A stretch of DNA of 64,000 bases from Apium graveolens (GCF_009905375.1 NC_133657.1:61740863-61804862), one strand, 5' to 3'; counted from the first letter of the stretch, positions 46,763 to 59,136 are shown. The notes: a model not told the origin generated them from the letters alone. A program made the numbers and translations.

Positions 46763-47193
46763 TAGTAATTTGACTAATAAACTAATGCAGAGTTAGAGCT
46801 TTAGTTTAGTTAAATAGTCAGACATCATAAATCAATAAAACTAAGTAATAACTTTACTAAAACAGTTTCTCACTACGTAAATCTATAAGATTAATCAGTG
46901 TCAGGATATTTTCGCAACCAGTAAAAAATAGTAAACAAGTCACCAGATTGCATTGTCATCAAAACCCCATCCCAAAAAATTGACAAGATAAATTACAACA
47001 ATTAACAATATGAATATCAAGATCGCATTGTTCCTCGTTTTATTCAGAGTCCTTTTTCCTCTTACAATTAAATTCAAAGTTAACAAAATCATTTTCCTCT
47101 TGTTCCAACAAATGCAAACTCAATCTTTCAAGTTCTAGTTTGTTAAGAGATGGACATGAGTATACTTATTTTTGTTAAGAGATGGACATGTGT
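46763..47193. other. No recognised gene; one short direct repeat
   Basis: AT-rich. TTTGTTAAGAGATGGACATG occurs at 47140-47159 and again at 47172-47191, next to the copia LTR F. Confidence 0.6.
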
Positions 47194-47470
47194 GTTGACA
47201 ATGCAGTCCAGATTCATTGAATTTGTTCCTCTGGAAGATTATTCTCTGATTTGGTAGTAATTAGAAGATTTCAAGGGATTTAATTCTTGATTTATCTAGT
47301 CAATACAAGCTGTCATGATATATGGTGTAATTAGTCTGATTCTTTCTTAGTTTTTTAGGTAATTTCTTTCCTTATTTAGAGTATATAGCTTATACCTTGT
47401 AATCTATATATAGGATGCTATTATACTAATAAATAAAAATAAGAACATTTGGTTGTATTGCCTATGTTCA
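47194..47470 (+). repeat. Probable copia LTR (element F)
   Basis: Begins TGTTGACA and carries CTATATATAGG followed by an AATAAATAAAAATAA run, as in short copia LTRs. The 3' border is uncertain and no PBS follows, so the element may be internally deleted. Confidence 0.45.
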
Positions 47471-47489
47471 TATACAAAAACAGAACATA

Positions 47490-48924
47490 AATAGTAAACT
47501 TGATCCAAGAGCCTTAAAGTCTATGTTTCTAGAATATTCATCAACCACAAAAGGGTACAAATGTTATCACCCAAGTAGTCAAAAGTTCTACATATCAAAG
47601 CATGTCACTTTTGCTGAAAATTAGGCATTTCATACAAATTGTCTTCCTGGAGAGCATGAATGGGAAGACAATTCAGATTTAAGCTTCCTCACTTTTGATC
47701 TTAGCTCAATCATGCCATCAACATTGGTTCCAAATAATAATATGACTTTGAACCTTCAAACAGTCCAACCAATTTTCAACCCGATATTTTAACACCTAGT
47801 TCGAGTTAGAGCCCTAATCCAACACCTCTTCTTATTATTAGACAATAATCATATTTCAGATAATCAGCAGCAGCTAGTACCTCCACTACTAGTGTACTCG
47901 AGAAGGAAGAAGTATCTTGAACTAGTTGCATCCCAACCACTGGACCCCGTGCAAGATCAATCTGCCATGACAGGTAACAATTCAAATTCTTTACCACCAG
48001 AATTCAGTTTGCCTATTGCTCTCCAAAAGGGTACACGTAAATGCACACAACACTCGCTAGCCAATTTTATATCATTAACAAACGTATTTACATCACATAA
48101 AGCCTTTCTCACTGAATTACATGCTATTAAGATTCCAAAAACTGCTCAAGAAGCACTTAGAAGTGAGGAATAAAAAAATGATATGATTGAGGAGATGAGA
48201 GCACTTGAATAAAATAAAAATTGGGAGATTGTTAAGTTGGCTAAAAGAAAAAAACCAATGGGATATAAGTGGGTTTTTACGGTGAAATATAATGCTAATG
48301 GGACACTTGAAAGATATAAAGTTAGACTTATAGCCAAAGGCTCTACTCAAACGTACGGGTGGATTATGTAGAAACTTTTGTACCTGTTGCAAAATTAAAC
48401 ACTATTCGAATATTATTATCCTTGGCAGCGAATCATAATTGAACTTTGCAACAATTGGATGTTAAAAATGCTTTTTTACATGGTGATTTGAGAGAGGAAA
48501 TCTACATGGAACCTCGCCCTGGATTCAAACAAGCTTTTGGTACTAACTATGTGTGCAAGTTACAAAAAACTATTTATGGTTTAAGACAATCTCCGAGAGA
48601 ATGGTTTGGAAAATTTAACAGTGTTATGAAAAGAATGAAATTCAAGCAACGTGTGGGAGATCATACGCTCTTATTTAAAAGATCCAACGAAAACAAATAA
48701 CTATTTTGATAGTGTATGTCGATGGTGTCATTGTGATCGGAGATGATTTATTTGGTATACAAAAGCTAAAGGAAGACCTATCCAAGGAGTTTGAGATTAA
48801 AGATCTAGTAAACTCAAGTATTTCTCAGGAATCGAGGTTGCACATTCAAAGGAAGGAATATTTATCTCCCAACAGAAATACATACTAGATCTACTGAAAG
48901 AAACATGTATACTAGAATGCAAGC
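47490..48924 (+). pseudogene. pol: Copia pol remnant F (IN end to RT)
   Basis: Starts inside the integrase C-terminal region (KLDPRALKSMFLEYS, KGYKCYHPSSQKFYISKHVT), then a linker and RT: YKWVFTVKYNANGTLERYK, LIAKG, a frameshift near 48355, DYVETFVPVAKLNTIRILLS, QQLDVKNAFLHGDLREEIYM, KTIYGLRQSPREWFGKF and a degraded YVDG (near 48710) where YVDD is expected. It is cut at 48924 by element C; its remainder would lie beyond the window. It differs in sequence from A, B and C, so it is a fourth copia family. Confidence 0.88.
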
Positions 48925-49354
48925 TGTAATATATAATAGATGATGTCAAAGATTACTGGAGCTAACAATGTCATTAGCATCTCTGATCATAGTATGAAGC
49001 AAATCAAATGGACATCTGATATCTGATCTGAATAGAATATTAATGAACAGTTATTTTCAGTAATCTGTTAAGCGTGGGGTAAACTCTAAGTAAGTTGTAT
49101 TGTTATCTAAATTTTTATTTTGTACTTGTAACACTTAAAGTCTGTAAAAATGCAAAGGAGCAGACTGAAGTCTTTTTCCTAAAACAGTATCAAGCCTAAG
49201 GATTCTATCTGGAAGAAGATCAAAAAGATCATGCCTCAGAAGAATTTTGAAGAAGCTTGAAGTTGAATAAATCTGTTTGGAGAAAAATATTCTAAGTCAA
49301 GATATCTACAAGTCACAGATTTAATGTTATAGAGAAGTCATTCGAGAACTCCAG

Positions 49355-49520
49355 AGAGTACCGACGGATGAGCAATATCTACTCGACGGATGAGCAATAT
49401 CTACTCGATGGATGAGCTATATATCTACTCGATGAATGACCAACATCTATTCGATGGATGAACAATATCTACTTGACGGATGAGCTATATATCTACTCGA
49501 CAGATGAGAAATATCCACCG
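49355..49520 (+). repeat. Minisatellite in LTR of C
   Basis: About seven imperfect units of 22-26 bases around CTACTCGACGGATGAGCAAT, alternating with a longer form ending AGCTATATAT. Copy order differs from the 3' LTR (59795-59955). Confidence 0.85.
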
Positions 49521-49999
49521 GGAGTGAAGAAGTCAGAAAAGCTACTCGAGAACTTAAGAAGAAATCGATAAGCCAATTCTACAGAACTGAAGATTGGTGA
49601 TATCGACAAGTTATGCCTTCATTAGAAAATTCACAGTTATCGATAAGTCATAGTGAAGATATGAATACTAGAAATCTCGATAAGCTGAAAACCTCTACAA
49701 GTCAAACTCAATATGGAGTGCTAGAGATCTCGATAAGCCTATGTACTTATCGAGATGTCAAGTGTGCTACTAATTCAAACTAGAGATCTCGAGGTACAGT
49801 CTCAAAGTACAAAATTGCAGATCAGTTCAATATCCAAGATAAGCAATCAACAAACAATCCAACAACTGGATTGACAAGTCTACAAAAAGCAGTTTGAAGA
49901 GTGTGCAAGATCAATGGAAAAATTAACTAACAGAGGAAGACTAACGTAAACATGGGATGCTAAAAATATGCTAAGCCAGAAATGGAAGATCTCCTTTTC

Positions 50000-50007
50000 T
50001 ATAAATA
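50000..50007 (+). promoter_or_regulatory. TATA box of the C LTR
   Basis: TATAAATA after TTTTC, with the counterpart at 63891-63898. Confidence 0.7.
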
Positions 50008-50400
50008 AAAATGACAAGTGATAGTTTAGAAAAGCTAATAGCATGTTTATTATCCACTGTGTAAACCAGCAGTTAACTGAGTTATAAAGTTAACACTGGT
50101 CCTCTAGTTAGATGTAACATTTCAGGAAAATCTCTTATATCACTCTCAAGAAGAAGCTGAGCTCTTTAACATCAAAGAGCTTAGAAATTTTTAGCAAAAC
50201 TGTCTTAATTTTTAATATAAAAATTAAGTGAGTTTTGAAGATTTGTGTTCTTTATTTTATGCAAGTTTAATTTCTGCATGAACACTTTTATATACAAGAT
50301 TTAATTTACTTTGTTCAACCATAAACTTTCAAGAAAAGCCTAAAATCAGAAAAAACACATTCACCCCCCCCCCTCTGTGTGTGATTCATTACCTAACAAG

Positions 50401-50412
50401 TGGTATCAGAGC
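50401..50412 (+). promoter_or_regulatory. PBS of C (tRNA-iMet)
   Basis: TGGTATCAGAGC, two bases after the LTR. Confidence 0.95.
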
Positions 50413-50449
50413 CAAATCTGAAAGTAAACAGATTCAAGATCTTGGAAGA

Positions 50450-52831
50450 ATGAATACACAGAAAATCAGTAGTATCAAGATTCCTACCTTTGACAAAGCT
50501 AACTACACTCTTTGGAAAAAGAAAATGATGCTGTTTATCAAGTTGGCCAATCCATTCTATATTCAGATCCTTAAAAATTGACCCTTCATTCCTGTGGTGA
50601 GAATTGAGGAATCCACAGATGGAGACATGGTCATACCAGCTCATTATGCTCCTAAAGATCCAGCTGAGTATTCTGACCCTGAAAAGGAGAAAGTCTCCCT
50701 GGACAGCAGCTTGCAATTGATATTGATTGAGTCACTTGACAATGTGATGTACAACAATATTGTTAACTGTGACACTGCCAAGCAAATATGGGAGAAGATT
50801 GAAATACTATGTGAAGGAACTAAGGAGGTTAGATCTAATCAAAGAAGGATACTGATTTCACAGTATGAGGATTTCATGGCTAAGCCTAAGGAAAGCATTA
50901 CTGATGTGTTTGAAAGATTCAACAAGCTGATAAATGACTTGCAGCTTCATGACAAATACTATGAAGCTGAAGAGGTGAATCTAAAATTCTTGCTTACTCT
51001 CCCTGACCATTTGGAACAGAAAATCTCAGCAATCAGGGAAGGGAGAGACTTGAGCAGAATAACTCTGGAAGTTCTATATGAAATTCTCAAAACCTATGAA
51101 CTAGAGATGTTTCAAAGGCAATAATTAAGATCTAGCCAAGGACATGTTATAGATGGTTCAAGTGCTTTAATAGTAAATGAAGGCCACACATCTAATGATA
51201 AACCAAGATCTCATACTCCAGTTGCCTCAACAAGTGAACAGAGAACAATTGATTCACAGGAGCAAGTCATACTAGATTTGGAAAAAGATGAGTTCTATAC
51301 TCTTGAAGAACTGGATGAGCTAGATCAGTCAATGGCATATCTGGCTAGAAAATTCTCAAACATTAGAGTAAGGAAGCCAAGATACTTCAAAAATAAAGGA
51401 CAGTCCTTTAACAAAGATAGCAGCTAGAAAGAGAAAGGGAAGTACAATTCTGATAGCAAGATTGGTTACAAAACTGGATCTGTTGACAGATCTAATATAA
51501 GGTGCTTCAATTGTGATGAACTAGGCCACTTTGCTACAGAATGCAGGAAACCCAAGAAGGCAAAGAAAGATAAAGTGTATCTTGAACTTGAAGCAAAGTA
51601 TGAAGCTCTTCTGAAGAAACAGCAAAGCAAAGCTTATATTGCAGAAGGTAAAAGTTGGGATGACTCTGAGAATGATGAAGATGAAGAACTAGGAAACTAT
51701 GCACTTATGGCCTTGGAGCAAGGAGAGTCATCATCATCTAAATCACAGGTACCAACTCTTACCTCCACTGAAGTAAATGTGAATCAATATAAGGAAACTG
51801 TTGAAAAGATGAGCACAAAAATGTTTCACATTCATACAAGCATGGTTGCTGCTAATGAAGAAGTTAGCAGATTAACAAAGTTAAATAAGAAGCTTGAAGG
51901 TGAAAAACAAGAACCTGAATTGTTGATATTGGAGCTTGAAGCCTTGAAACAAGAAAATGGCTATTTGATAAACAAGCTCAAGTGTACAAATGAGATTGAG
52001 GTTGTGCTTAGGGAAAAACTGGAGAAAAGTGAAGTAAAGTTGAAGTCCTTCAAGAATGCATCTGAATTGGTTGGTCAGTACCATGAGAAAAACAAACCAT
52101 GTGCAAACATTTCCATTGGTCTTGATTATGATACCTTAAACAACAAAAAGAAAAAGACTGGTGACAGAGGAAAAACAACAAAGAGTGAAAACGTTCCAGC
52201 AATGCTGAAAAATGTTGGGTCACCTGTGTTTAAGACTTGTGAGGTAAACTTCAGTGAAGAAGAATTGATTACCAAGCAAGAAATTGCAGATGAGGATAAT
52301 GAAAAGAAGAATGCAAATTTAATTCAATCTTCCAAGGCTGAAGAAAATTTTATGGACAATCAAAGTACCAAGACTCATGTTAAAGAAACCAAGATTGAAG
52401 ATGCAAGAAAGAAGAAGAAAAATAGAGGTGAAAGAATGGGGATAAACAAAAGCAACAATCTGGCCTATGTTGCAGATGTTCCTGGAAAGAAGTGTGGAAA
52501 ATGTGGTTCTACAAATCATCTAACTCACCTTTGTAAAAAGGGTGTTAGTAAGCCAACAGAAGGAGCTTACAAATACAATGAAGCAGATTTAAATGATCCC
52601 TACTCACTATGTGATAAGTTTGACTGCATCTCTTGCAACTTGAAAGTGATGAAGAGTTGCCGCAAACTGAGAGTAGATCTTACAGAATCAAAAATTGAGT
52701 CTACATCAGAAAGGGATAGTGCACAACAATCATTGAATTCTATTTTATCTGAAACAAATCACTCTACTTCTGCCAAATCAGTTAACAAGGAGAAAGTACC
52801 CAATACTGCTTGGGTCACTAAACACACCTGA
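50450..52831 (+). pseudogene. gag: Sirevirus gag of C, lightly decayed
   Basis: ATG at 50450 (MNTQKISSIKIPTFDKANYT). The gag core continues through WKKKMMLFIKLANP, CDTAKQIWEKIEILCEGTKE and FERFNKLINDLQLHDKYYE. In-frame stops at 50579, 51122 and near 51427 are single-base lesions, since the frame stays the same. Zinc knuckle CFNCDELGHFATEC near 51510-51550. Then a coiled-coil-rich acidic/Lys region (51575-52450) and a second, sirevirus-style knuckle CGKCGSTNHLTHLC near 52495-52535. The frame closes at 52831, where a frameshift leads into protease. Confidence 0.9.
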
Positions 52832-52841
52832 ATCTCATTAT

Positions 52842-55800
52842 GTGCAAGGAAAAGTGAAAAAAGTCATATGGATCATTGACAGTGGATGTTCCAGACATAT
52901 GACAGGTGATAAGGCCCTGTTATCACAGTTTGAGGAGAAAGCTGGCCCATTGGTGACCTTTGATGACAAAAGCAAAGGATTCACAATGGGATATGGCAAG
53001 ATTGTTTCTGAAAATATTGTCATTGATGATATAGAACTAGTAGCTGGTCTTGAGGTGAATTTTATCAGTGTTAGCCAATTTGCAGACAAAGGCTTTGAAG
53101 TCTTATTCAACAAAGAAGAATGCACCTTTATCAGCAAGAAAACTGGTGAAATTGCTCTGAAAGGAGCAAGAAAAGGAAGCTTGTTTGTTGCAGACTTGGA
53201 CTCAATAAATAAGGATGGTATTTGTTACTTCTATACCAAGGCATCAGAAGAATAAAGCAAGCTATGGTATAAGAAGCCGTCTCACTTGAATTTCAAGGCT
53301 ATTAACAACTTAGTCAAAAAGGAGTTAGTGAGAGACATGCCCAAGCTAGAGTTTGCTCAAGTTGAAGTCTGTGAAGCTTGTCAGAAAGGAAAAATGAAAA
53401 GATCTAGTCACAAGTCAAAAACTGTGAATTCCATTAGTGCACCCTTGCAGCTTATTCATATGGACTAGTTTGGGCCAGTAAATGTCTTATCAATTTCAAG
53501 GAACAGATATGCACTTGTGATGGTGGATGATTTCTCAAGATACACTTGGGTAGAATTCATGTACTCCAAAGATAAAACTCCACATATCATAATTGAGCAC
53601 ATCAAGAAGATAGAAAAACAGGCTGAAAATTACAATTGTGCGGAAAGACTGAGAAGTGACAATGGAATAGAATTCAGAAATGCTACATTAAGTGAATTCT
53701 GCAAAGGCATTGTTCAAGAGTTCTCAGCTGCCAGGACACCTCAACAAAATGGAGTAGTTGAGAGAAAGAACAGAACATTGGTTGAAGCTGCTAGAACAAT
53801 GCTGCAAGATGCCAAATTGCCAACAAGTTTCTGGGAATAGGTTGTCAATACTGCATGCTATACTAAGAACATGTATCTCATTAACAAGGCATATGGCAAG
53901 TCACCTTACTCAATCATATCCAAGAGAAAGCCTACTGTAAAGCATCTTCATGTGTTTGGAAGTAAGTGTTACATTTTGAAAGGCAACTCTGAATATGTGG
54001 CAAAATTTGACTCAAAGGTCTTTGAAATAATTTTTCTGGGATATTCACTGGAAAGAACAGCCTACAAAGTCTATGTGATTGATCAAAAGAAGATCACGGA
54101 AAGCACAGATGTGACCTTTGATGATGAAAAGTGTCCAGTCTTGGAATGCCTTGATGATAATGAAGCTGAAGCCCTTGCATTTGAAAACCTCAATATTGAT
54201 AGTGATTCTGATGGAGAAGTTGAAGTTAATGCACAACAAATGATGAATGAAGAGACTACTGAACAGGAAAATCATGAGAATGGAAGCTCATCTCAAATAT
54301 CTGAATTTAATATCATAAACTCAGGGGGAGAAAGAAAAGAAGGATCTACCAGTCACACCAATAATGAAGAAAATGATGAAGGCACAAGTCAACAAACTCA
54401 GACAAGGAAGTGGGATAGAAGTCACTCCAGAGAAGCAATTATTGGTGATCCTACATGCATGTTTTCTGTCCCAAGTAGAACCTAAGAAAATTGATGAAGC
54501 TCTATTGGATCCTGACTGGATATATGCCATGCAGGAAGAGCTGAATCAGTTTGAAAGAAGCAAAGTCTGGAAGTTAGTTCCTGCACCAAAGAACAGAAGC
54601 ATTATTGGATCAAAATGGGTGTTCAGGAACAAAATGGATGAAAATGGTTTAGTTACCAGGAACAAAGCAAGGTTGGTTGCCAAAGGCTACTCACAAGAAG
54701 AAGGGATTGATTATGATGAAACTTTTGCTCCTGTTGCAAGACTTGAAGCTATCAGAATTTTTCTAGCATTTGCTGCACATTCAAATTTTAAAGTGTATCA
54801 AATGGATGTCAAAAGTGCCTTTCTGAATGGTGAGCTAGAAGAAGAAGTTTATATGCAACAGCCTCCTGGCTTTGAGGATCCAAAATTTCCAAACTTTGTG
54901 TATAAGTTACTCAAGGCTCTATATGGACTAAAACAGACACCTAGAGCTTGGTATGACACACTATCAGATTTCCTATTGAAGCATGGTTTTAATAGAGGAA
55001 CCATAGACAAGACACTCTTCTACAAGAAATATGGTGAAGATATGATCCTAGTTCAGATCTATGTGGATGATATCATCTTTGGTTCTACTAATGAGAAGCT
55101 GTGCCAAAGATTCTCCAAGCTTATTCAAAGTGAATATGAAATGAGTATGATGGGGGAACTAAGTTACTTCCTTGGACTTCAAGTCAACCAAAGAAGTGAT
55201 GGTATCTTCATCAGCCAAACTAAATATGTCAAGGATCTTTTAGAAAAGTTTGGAATGGTTGATTGTTCACCTGCATCTACACCTATGTCTACTGCAACAA
55301 AGTTGGATGAAGATAAAAAGGGCAAGAGTGTAGATATCTCAAGCTATAGAGGGATGATTGGATCATTGATTTACTTAACAGCAAGTAGACCAGATATCAT
55401 GTTTGCAACATGTCTATGTGTAAGATTTCAGGCCAATCCAAAAGAATCACATTTGATGGCTGTAAAGAGGATTTTCAGATACTTAAAGGGGACTCTTAAC
55501 TTGGGATTATGGTATCCTAAGAGAACTGGTTTTGAAGCTGTTGGATACACAGATGCAGATTTTGCTGGATGCAGGGTTGACAGAAAGAGTACCAGTGGAA
55601 GCTGTCAATTCCTTGGACAAAGACTTGTATCTTGGTATAGCAAGAAATAACAATCTGTATCAACTTCTACAGCTGAAGCTGAATACATAACTGCAGGAAG
55701 TTGTTGTGCTCAAGTGCTTTGGATTAGAAATCAGCTAATGGATTATGGCCTAGTGTTACACAAAATTCCTATCATGTGTGACAATACTAGTGCTATATCC

Positions 55801-56003
55801 ATAGTATGAAATCCGGTTAATCATTCTAGGACAAAGCACATTGATGTGATGTACCATTTTATTAGAGAACATGCTACTAATGATACCATTGAGCTCATTT
55901 TATACCAACAGAAAAACAACTAGCTGACATTTTTACTAAACTTGGATGAAGCAACTTTCACTAGACTTGTAAGTGAAATTGGAATGCTCAATTTTTCATT
56001 CTA
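52842..56003 (+). pseudogene. pol: Sirevirus pol of C (PR-IN-RT-RNase H)
   Basis: Domains in copia order. Protease WIIDSGCSRHMTGDKALLSQ (active DSG) near 52870. Pre-integrase with CEACQKGKMKRSSH near 53370-53410. Integrase D,D,E at IHMD (53460), LRSDNGIEF (near 53655) and QQNGVVERKNRTL (near 53750). Linker with a PPT-like tract. RT with [19 protein letters not shown] (near 54800), [12 protein letters not shown] and YVDD at 55059-55070. RNase H with [18 protein letters not shown] and AEAEYITAGSCCA. Lesions: stops at 53253, 53466, 53838, 55648 and 55807, a deletion/frameshift near 54455 in the linker, and one near 55897. RT is intact over more than 400 codons (54364-55650). Confidence 0.93.
54321..54334 (+). 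promoter_or_regulatory. Internal PPT-like tract (IN-RT linker, C)
   Basis: TCAGGGGGAGAAAG in the linker, the same place as in A1 and A2. Function inferred. Confidence 0.45.
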
Positions 56004-57252
56004 AGGTAAGAACTCAGCTAATGTTTTGCAGCAGATTAATCTCCAATAAATCAAAATTAATTTGATTAAATTGGAAATTAAATGAAATATGGATTATAAA
56101 TATTTCAGAATTCTTTGCATATTTGTCTTTCAAATTCAAATTAAATTGGAATTTGTCAAATTCTGAGTAAACTGCTTAGTTGTTAATTTACATCCTTAAT
56201 ATGTAAATTAACACAAGGCAGAATTACAAAAATCAAAAGTATTTAGAGAACTGAGTTCTCAATAAGTATAAATTGACTTCTCGACAAGTCATTGTAGGAC
56301 TTCTCGAGTGAGTCCTCGATAAGTCAATTCACTGACTTCTCGAGTGACTTCTCGATAGGTTTAAAATGACTTATCGATAAGTCCTTGTAGAGTTCTCTAA
56401 TAGTGTTCATTCACAGAGTTCTCTACAAGTACAATTCTTGACTTATCAAAGATTCAGAACTGAGATAATTTAAATTGATAAATTATTTTGGTAAAACACT
56501 TTTGAAAAATTTATTCTAATTTTATTTTGAATTTATTCAGGTAAAAGTTAGAATTAGTTCAGTCCAATTTTTGGACAAACTGGGTATTTATTTGACATTT
56601 CGATAAGTCAAGTTTGAGTTCTCTATAAGAGTATTTTAAAATGACTTCTCGACATGTACTTCACTTCTCTAAATGACTTCTCAATAGACAACTCCAAATG
56701 TCTATTTTTGAGTTCTCGACAAGTCATCTACTTTTACTATAAATACCAAGACTTCTCGATTATTTTAACTTGGAATTTCTCGTAATTCTAAGCAATCTGA
56801 ATATTTATTGACTCATATTCTAACTATATGAAGTTAATAAATAACAAATCAAAAGAAGCAAAAAGTATGAAAAACTGAAATAATTTAATTCATAAATTAT
56901 GTTCAGCAAAATACTTTGGACATACTCTGTCTATAATTACTCTGACTTATTGACACATTTACGTGCTTATATTGTTTTTGTGAGTCTAATGTAAGTAGAC
57001 TAGTAAATTATATGTGATATTTTGAGAATGTTGACAGTGGTTAAATTTATTTGACTGTATACTGATAGGGGAGTTACTTTTTATGTAAGGAGTACTTGTT
57101 CATTTGCATGGGGAATAGTCATCCTATAAAGTGAACTAATATTCTTGAGTACTTGCATGGGGAATAGTAACAAGTCATTTCTAACTGTCAAGTATGTTTA
57201 TGTGATTATTACTCTTATTATCCGGGCAACTCAAGAGTATATTGGTTTCTAC
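56004..57252 (+). other. Noncoding pol-ORF3 spacer of C with CTCGATAAG motifs
   Basis: No gene. From 56270 to 56780 it carries about a dozen variants of ACTTCTCGATAAGTC, a motif also scattered in the LTR of C. An extra TATAAATA lies at 56738-56745. Confidence 0.8.
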
Positions 57253-57260
57253 TATAAATT
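57253..57260 (+). promoter_or_regulatory. Candidate internal promoter of the small ORF of C
   Basis: TATAAATT followed by TTCACTC and a leader ending in a (TC)n run (57339-57354) right before the ATG at 57356. Same layout as ORF3 of family A. Inferred. Confidence 0.5.
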
Positions 57261-57355
57261 AAAACGCTTCACTCTTTATCATTCATCATTACTCCTATTA
57301 TCAACAAACATCTAATTTCAAACTCACCTCATGTTCATCTCTCTCTCTCTCTCAA

Positions 57356-57724
57356 ATGGATGCCTTAGTCTTTTACAGACTTATTCATGGAGCTTACCAG
57401 CCTGTCCATCATCTAGATGAAGATCAAATTTACTTTGATCCTTTCGGACTACGTGTCCATCTCAGGGGGGTTGTTTGTAGTCCCTTTGGTATTCCACGAG
57501 AGATCTTTGATGAACTCTCATCGGATGATCAACTCAGTATTCTTTTCTTTGAGATGGAAGTCTCTCTGGAGCAGGAGAGACATGATAGGGTAGCTGAGCA
57601 ACAACGCCTTGCTGCTTTGGAGTTGCAGGAGAGGATCATCTCCCTTGCACACTCCATGTCCAGAGCTTACCAGCGCAGGGCAAGGAGGTTGGAGGCTGAG
57701 AAGAAGAAGCCCAAATTAGAGTAG
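57356..57724 (+). CDS. Small ORF in env position of C, unknown function
   Basis: 122 codons, undamaged, starting MDALVFYRLIHGAYQPVHHL directly after a (TC)n leader. The N-terminal half is mixed and hydrophobic (IYFDPFGLRVHLRGVVCSPF), with IPREIFDELSSDDQLSILFF after it. The C-terminal half (about residues 70-122) is highly charged and helix-forming (EQERHDRVAEQQRLAALELQ, QRRARRLEAEKKKPKLE), probably a coiled coil with a basic end. No signal peptide or transmembrane segment. Not recognised. It is the only intact ORF in C outside pieces of pol, and its own TATA/leader context suggests it was a real gene of the element. It shows no obvious similarity to ORF3 of family A except position and the helical part. 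Confidence 0.6.
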   Translation: MDALVFYRLIHGAYQPVHHLDEDQIYFDPFGLRVHLRGVVCSPFGIPREIFDELSSDDQLSILFFEMEVSLEQERHDRVAEQQRLAALELQERIISLAHSMSRAYQRRARRLEAEKKKPKLE

Positions 57725-58149
57725 TTAGGATGATGTAATCTGAATCTTAATGTACTCTGTGGTTAATATTAATGAAAATGTTCTTCTTCTCTATCAATTT
57801 GTTTTTGTTGCTTGATTATTTATGCCATGATTGCCTTGTGTTTACAACTTAATTGGTTATTAATTTTCCTGTCATAATACTTGCAACTGTATGTCTCAAT
57901 GCTTATGCCTAATCAAAATAGATAAATATGTTTAATGCATTACAGGTTCAACATAATCCACTCAGACAACAACAGGAAATTCAAATTTTTAATCAACAGG
58001 TATTTGTGTTAACATGCAGCTAAAACATCTATAAACCAAACTGTAGTTCTCTCATATATAGCAACTCAAACACAATTTCACTCAGGTGACTCTCAAAAGA
58101 AACCTGTTTTACAAAAGGACAACAATTTCATAATGTTCTTCAGAGTGTT
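57725..58149 (+). other. No recognised gene
   Basis: AT-rich DNA following the small ORF, with AATGAAAATG near 57770 as a weak polyadenylation-like context. Confidence 0.5.
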
Positions 58150-58632
58150 TTGTTGAGTGAGAAGATAAACCACCAAACATGGAAAATTTATCAGTCTACT
58201 GACTATTCCATGAGTATTCCTAATGCACCTTTATGTGCAAAACAGTCTTCACAGACTGAAAGTTTTGAGGGTAGTAATCCTAAGGGGGAGCTATCTAAAT
58301 CCTCTCCAATTCAATTGGAGGTTCCTCAAAACGGAATAACTCCCCTCATAACTCTAGCACAAGTTGCCTTAGCAGTCAAAGCTAGAAGTATAATTGCCTA
58401 TGATAATGTCATGAGAAGGGCAAGTATAGCACATTTATGTGCCAGTGTGTTGCAAGATTCACAAGGCTTTGAGGCTGATGTACATGATAGTAACCTAGTC
58501 AAATCCCCTTCAATTCAGTTGGAGGTTCCCACTTCAAGTGAAGAACAACACACTATCAAAATCACAGAGCAATCTGTGAGTCAAACTGTGACCCTAGTCA
58601 CAGGTGTTCTAAATGATTCATTCACCTCGTAA
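58150..58632 (+). pseudogene. Possible ORF remnant near the 3' end of C
   Basis: 160 open codons with two related blocks, KSSPIQLEVPQNGI and KSPSIQLEVPTSSE, separated by about 70 residues. Low similarity to anything I know; Ser/Gln-rich. It contains a PPT-like AAGGGGGAG (58282-58290). It may be a leftover of a longer third ORF. A chance ORF is also possible. Confidence 0.35.
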
Positions 58633-59136
58633 CTTCAAGTTAATATTCTCTTTTATGATGAAATGAGTATGATTAGACCTATATGGATTACCCCTAATCA
58701 TATGATCACAGACAACTCTTCTCAGCCACCTCTTATTTCTGTAATTCAAACAATAACTGAGCCTTTCATGTGAGAATAAGAGAAAAGATTGAGAAAAAAC
58801 AGAGAATAAGATAGGCGGGATCCTTCCTGGCAAAAGGAGAGGTAGATGAGTGCATGGATTTAGCAATCCTTGTGAGGGAACTCTGACTCTCAACAGTCAT
58901 GAGACTAGAGCAGTGAGAAGTAATGAGACTACTTATTCAAAAGAACAGAGAGCTTAGATTTTTTTTTCTCTGACAAACTCTTTCTGCAGAAATAAGTGGA
59001 AACTCTATTCTATTTGATAAACTCATCTTCACAAATCTCACTGGAGCTTGAAGCTGCAGACAGTGTTCTTAATGGACAATGACAGTAGCTTGAACAACGT
59101 GCATCTAGCAGGATCTTTCTACCTGGAGATAATGTC
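58633..59136 (+). other. No recognised gene
   Basis: Interior of C near the 3' LTR. No supportable coding region. Confidence 0.5.

Larger units (their letters stand above)
48925..50398 (+). repeat. 5' LTR of C
   Basis: 1,474 bp, TGTAATATAT to CCTAACA. Contains the ACTCGACGGATGAGC minisatellite, several CTCGATAAG motifs, a TATA box at 50000 and a poly-C run near 50363. Confidence 0.93.

Noticed and set aside
49355..49520. CRISPR array from regular repeats in the C LTR
   Set aside because: Tandem degenerate units without unique spacers, in a plant retrotransposon LTR.
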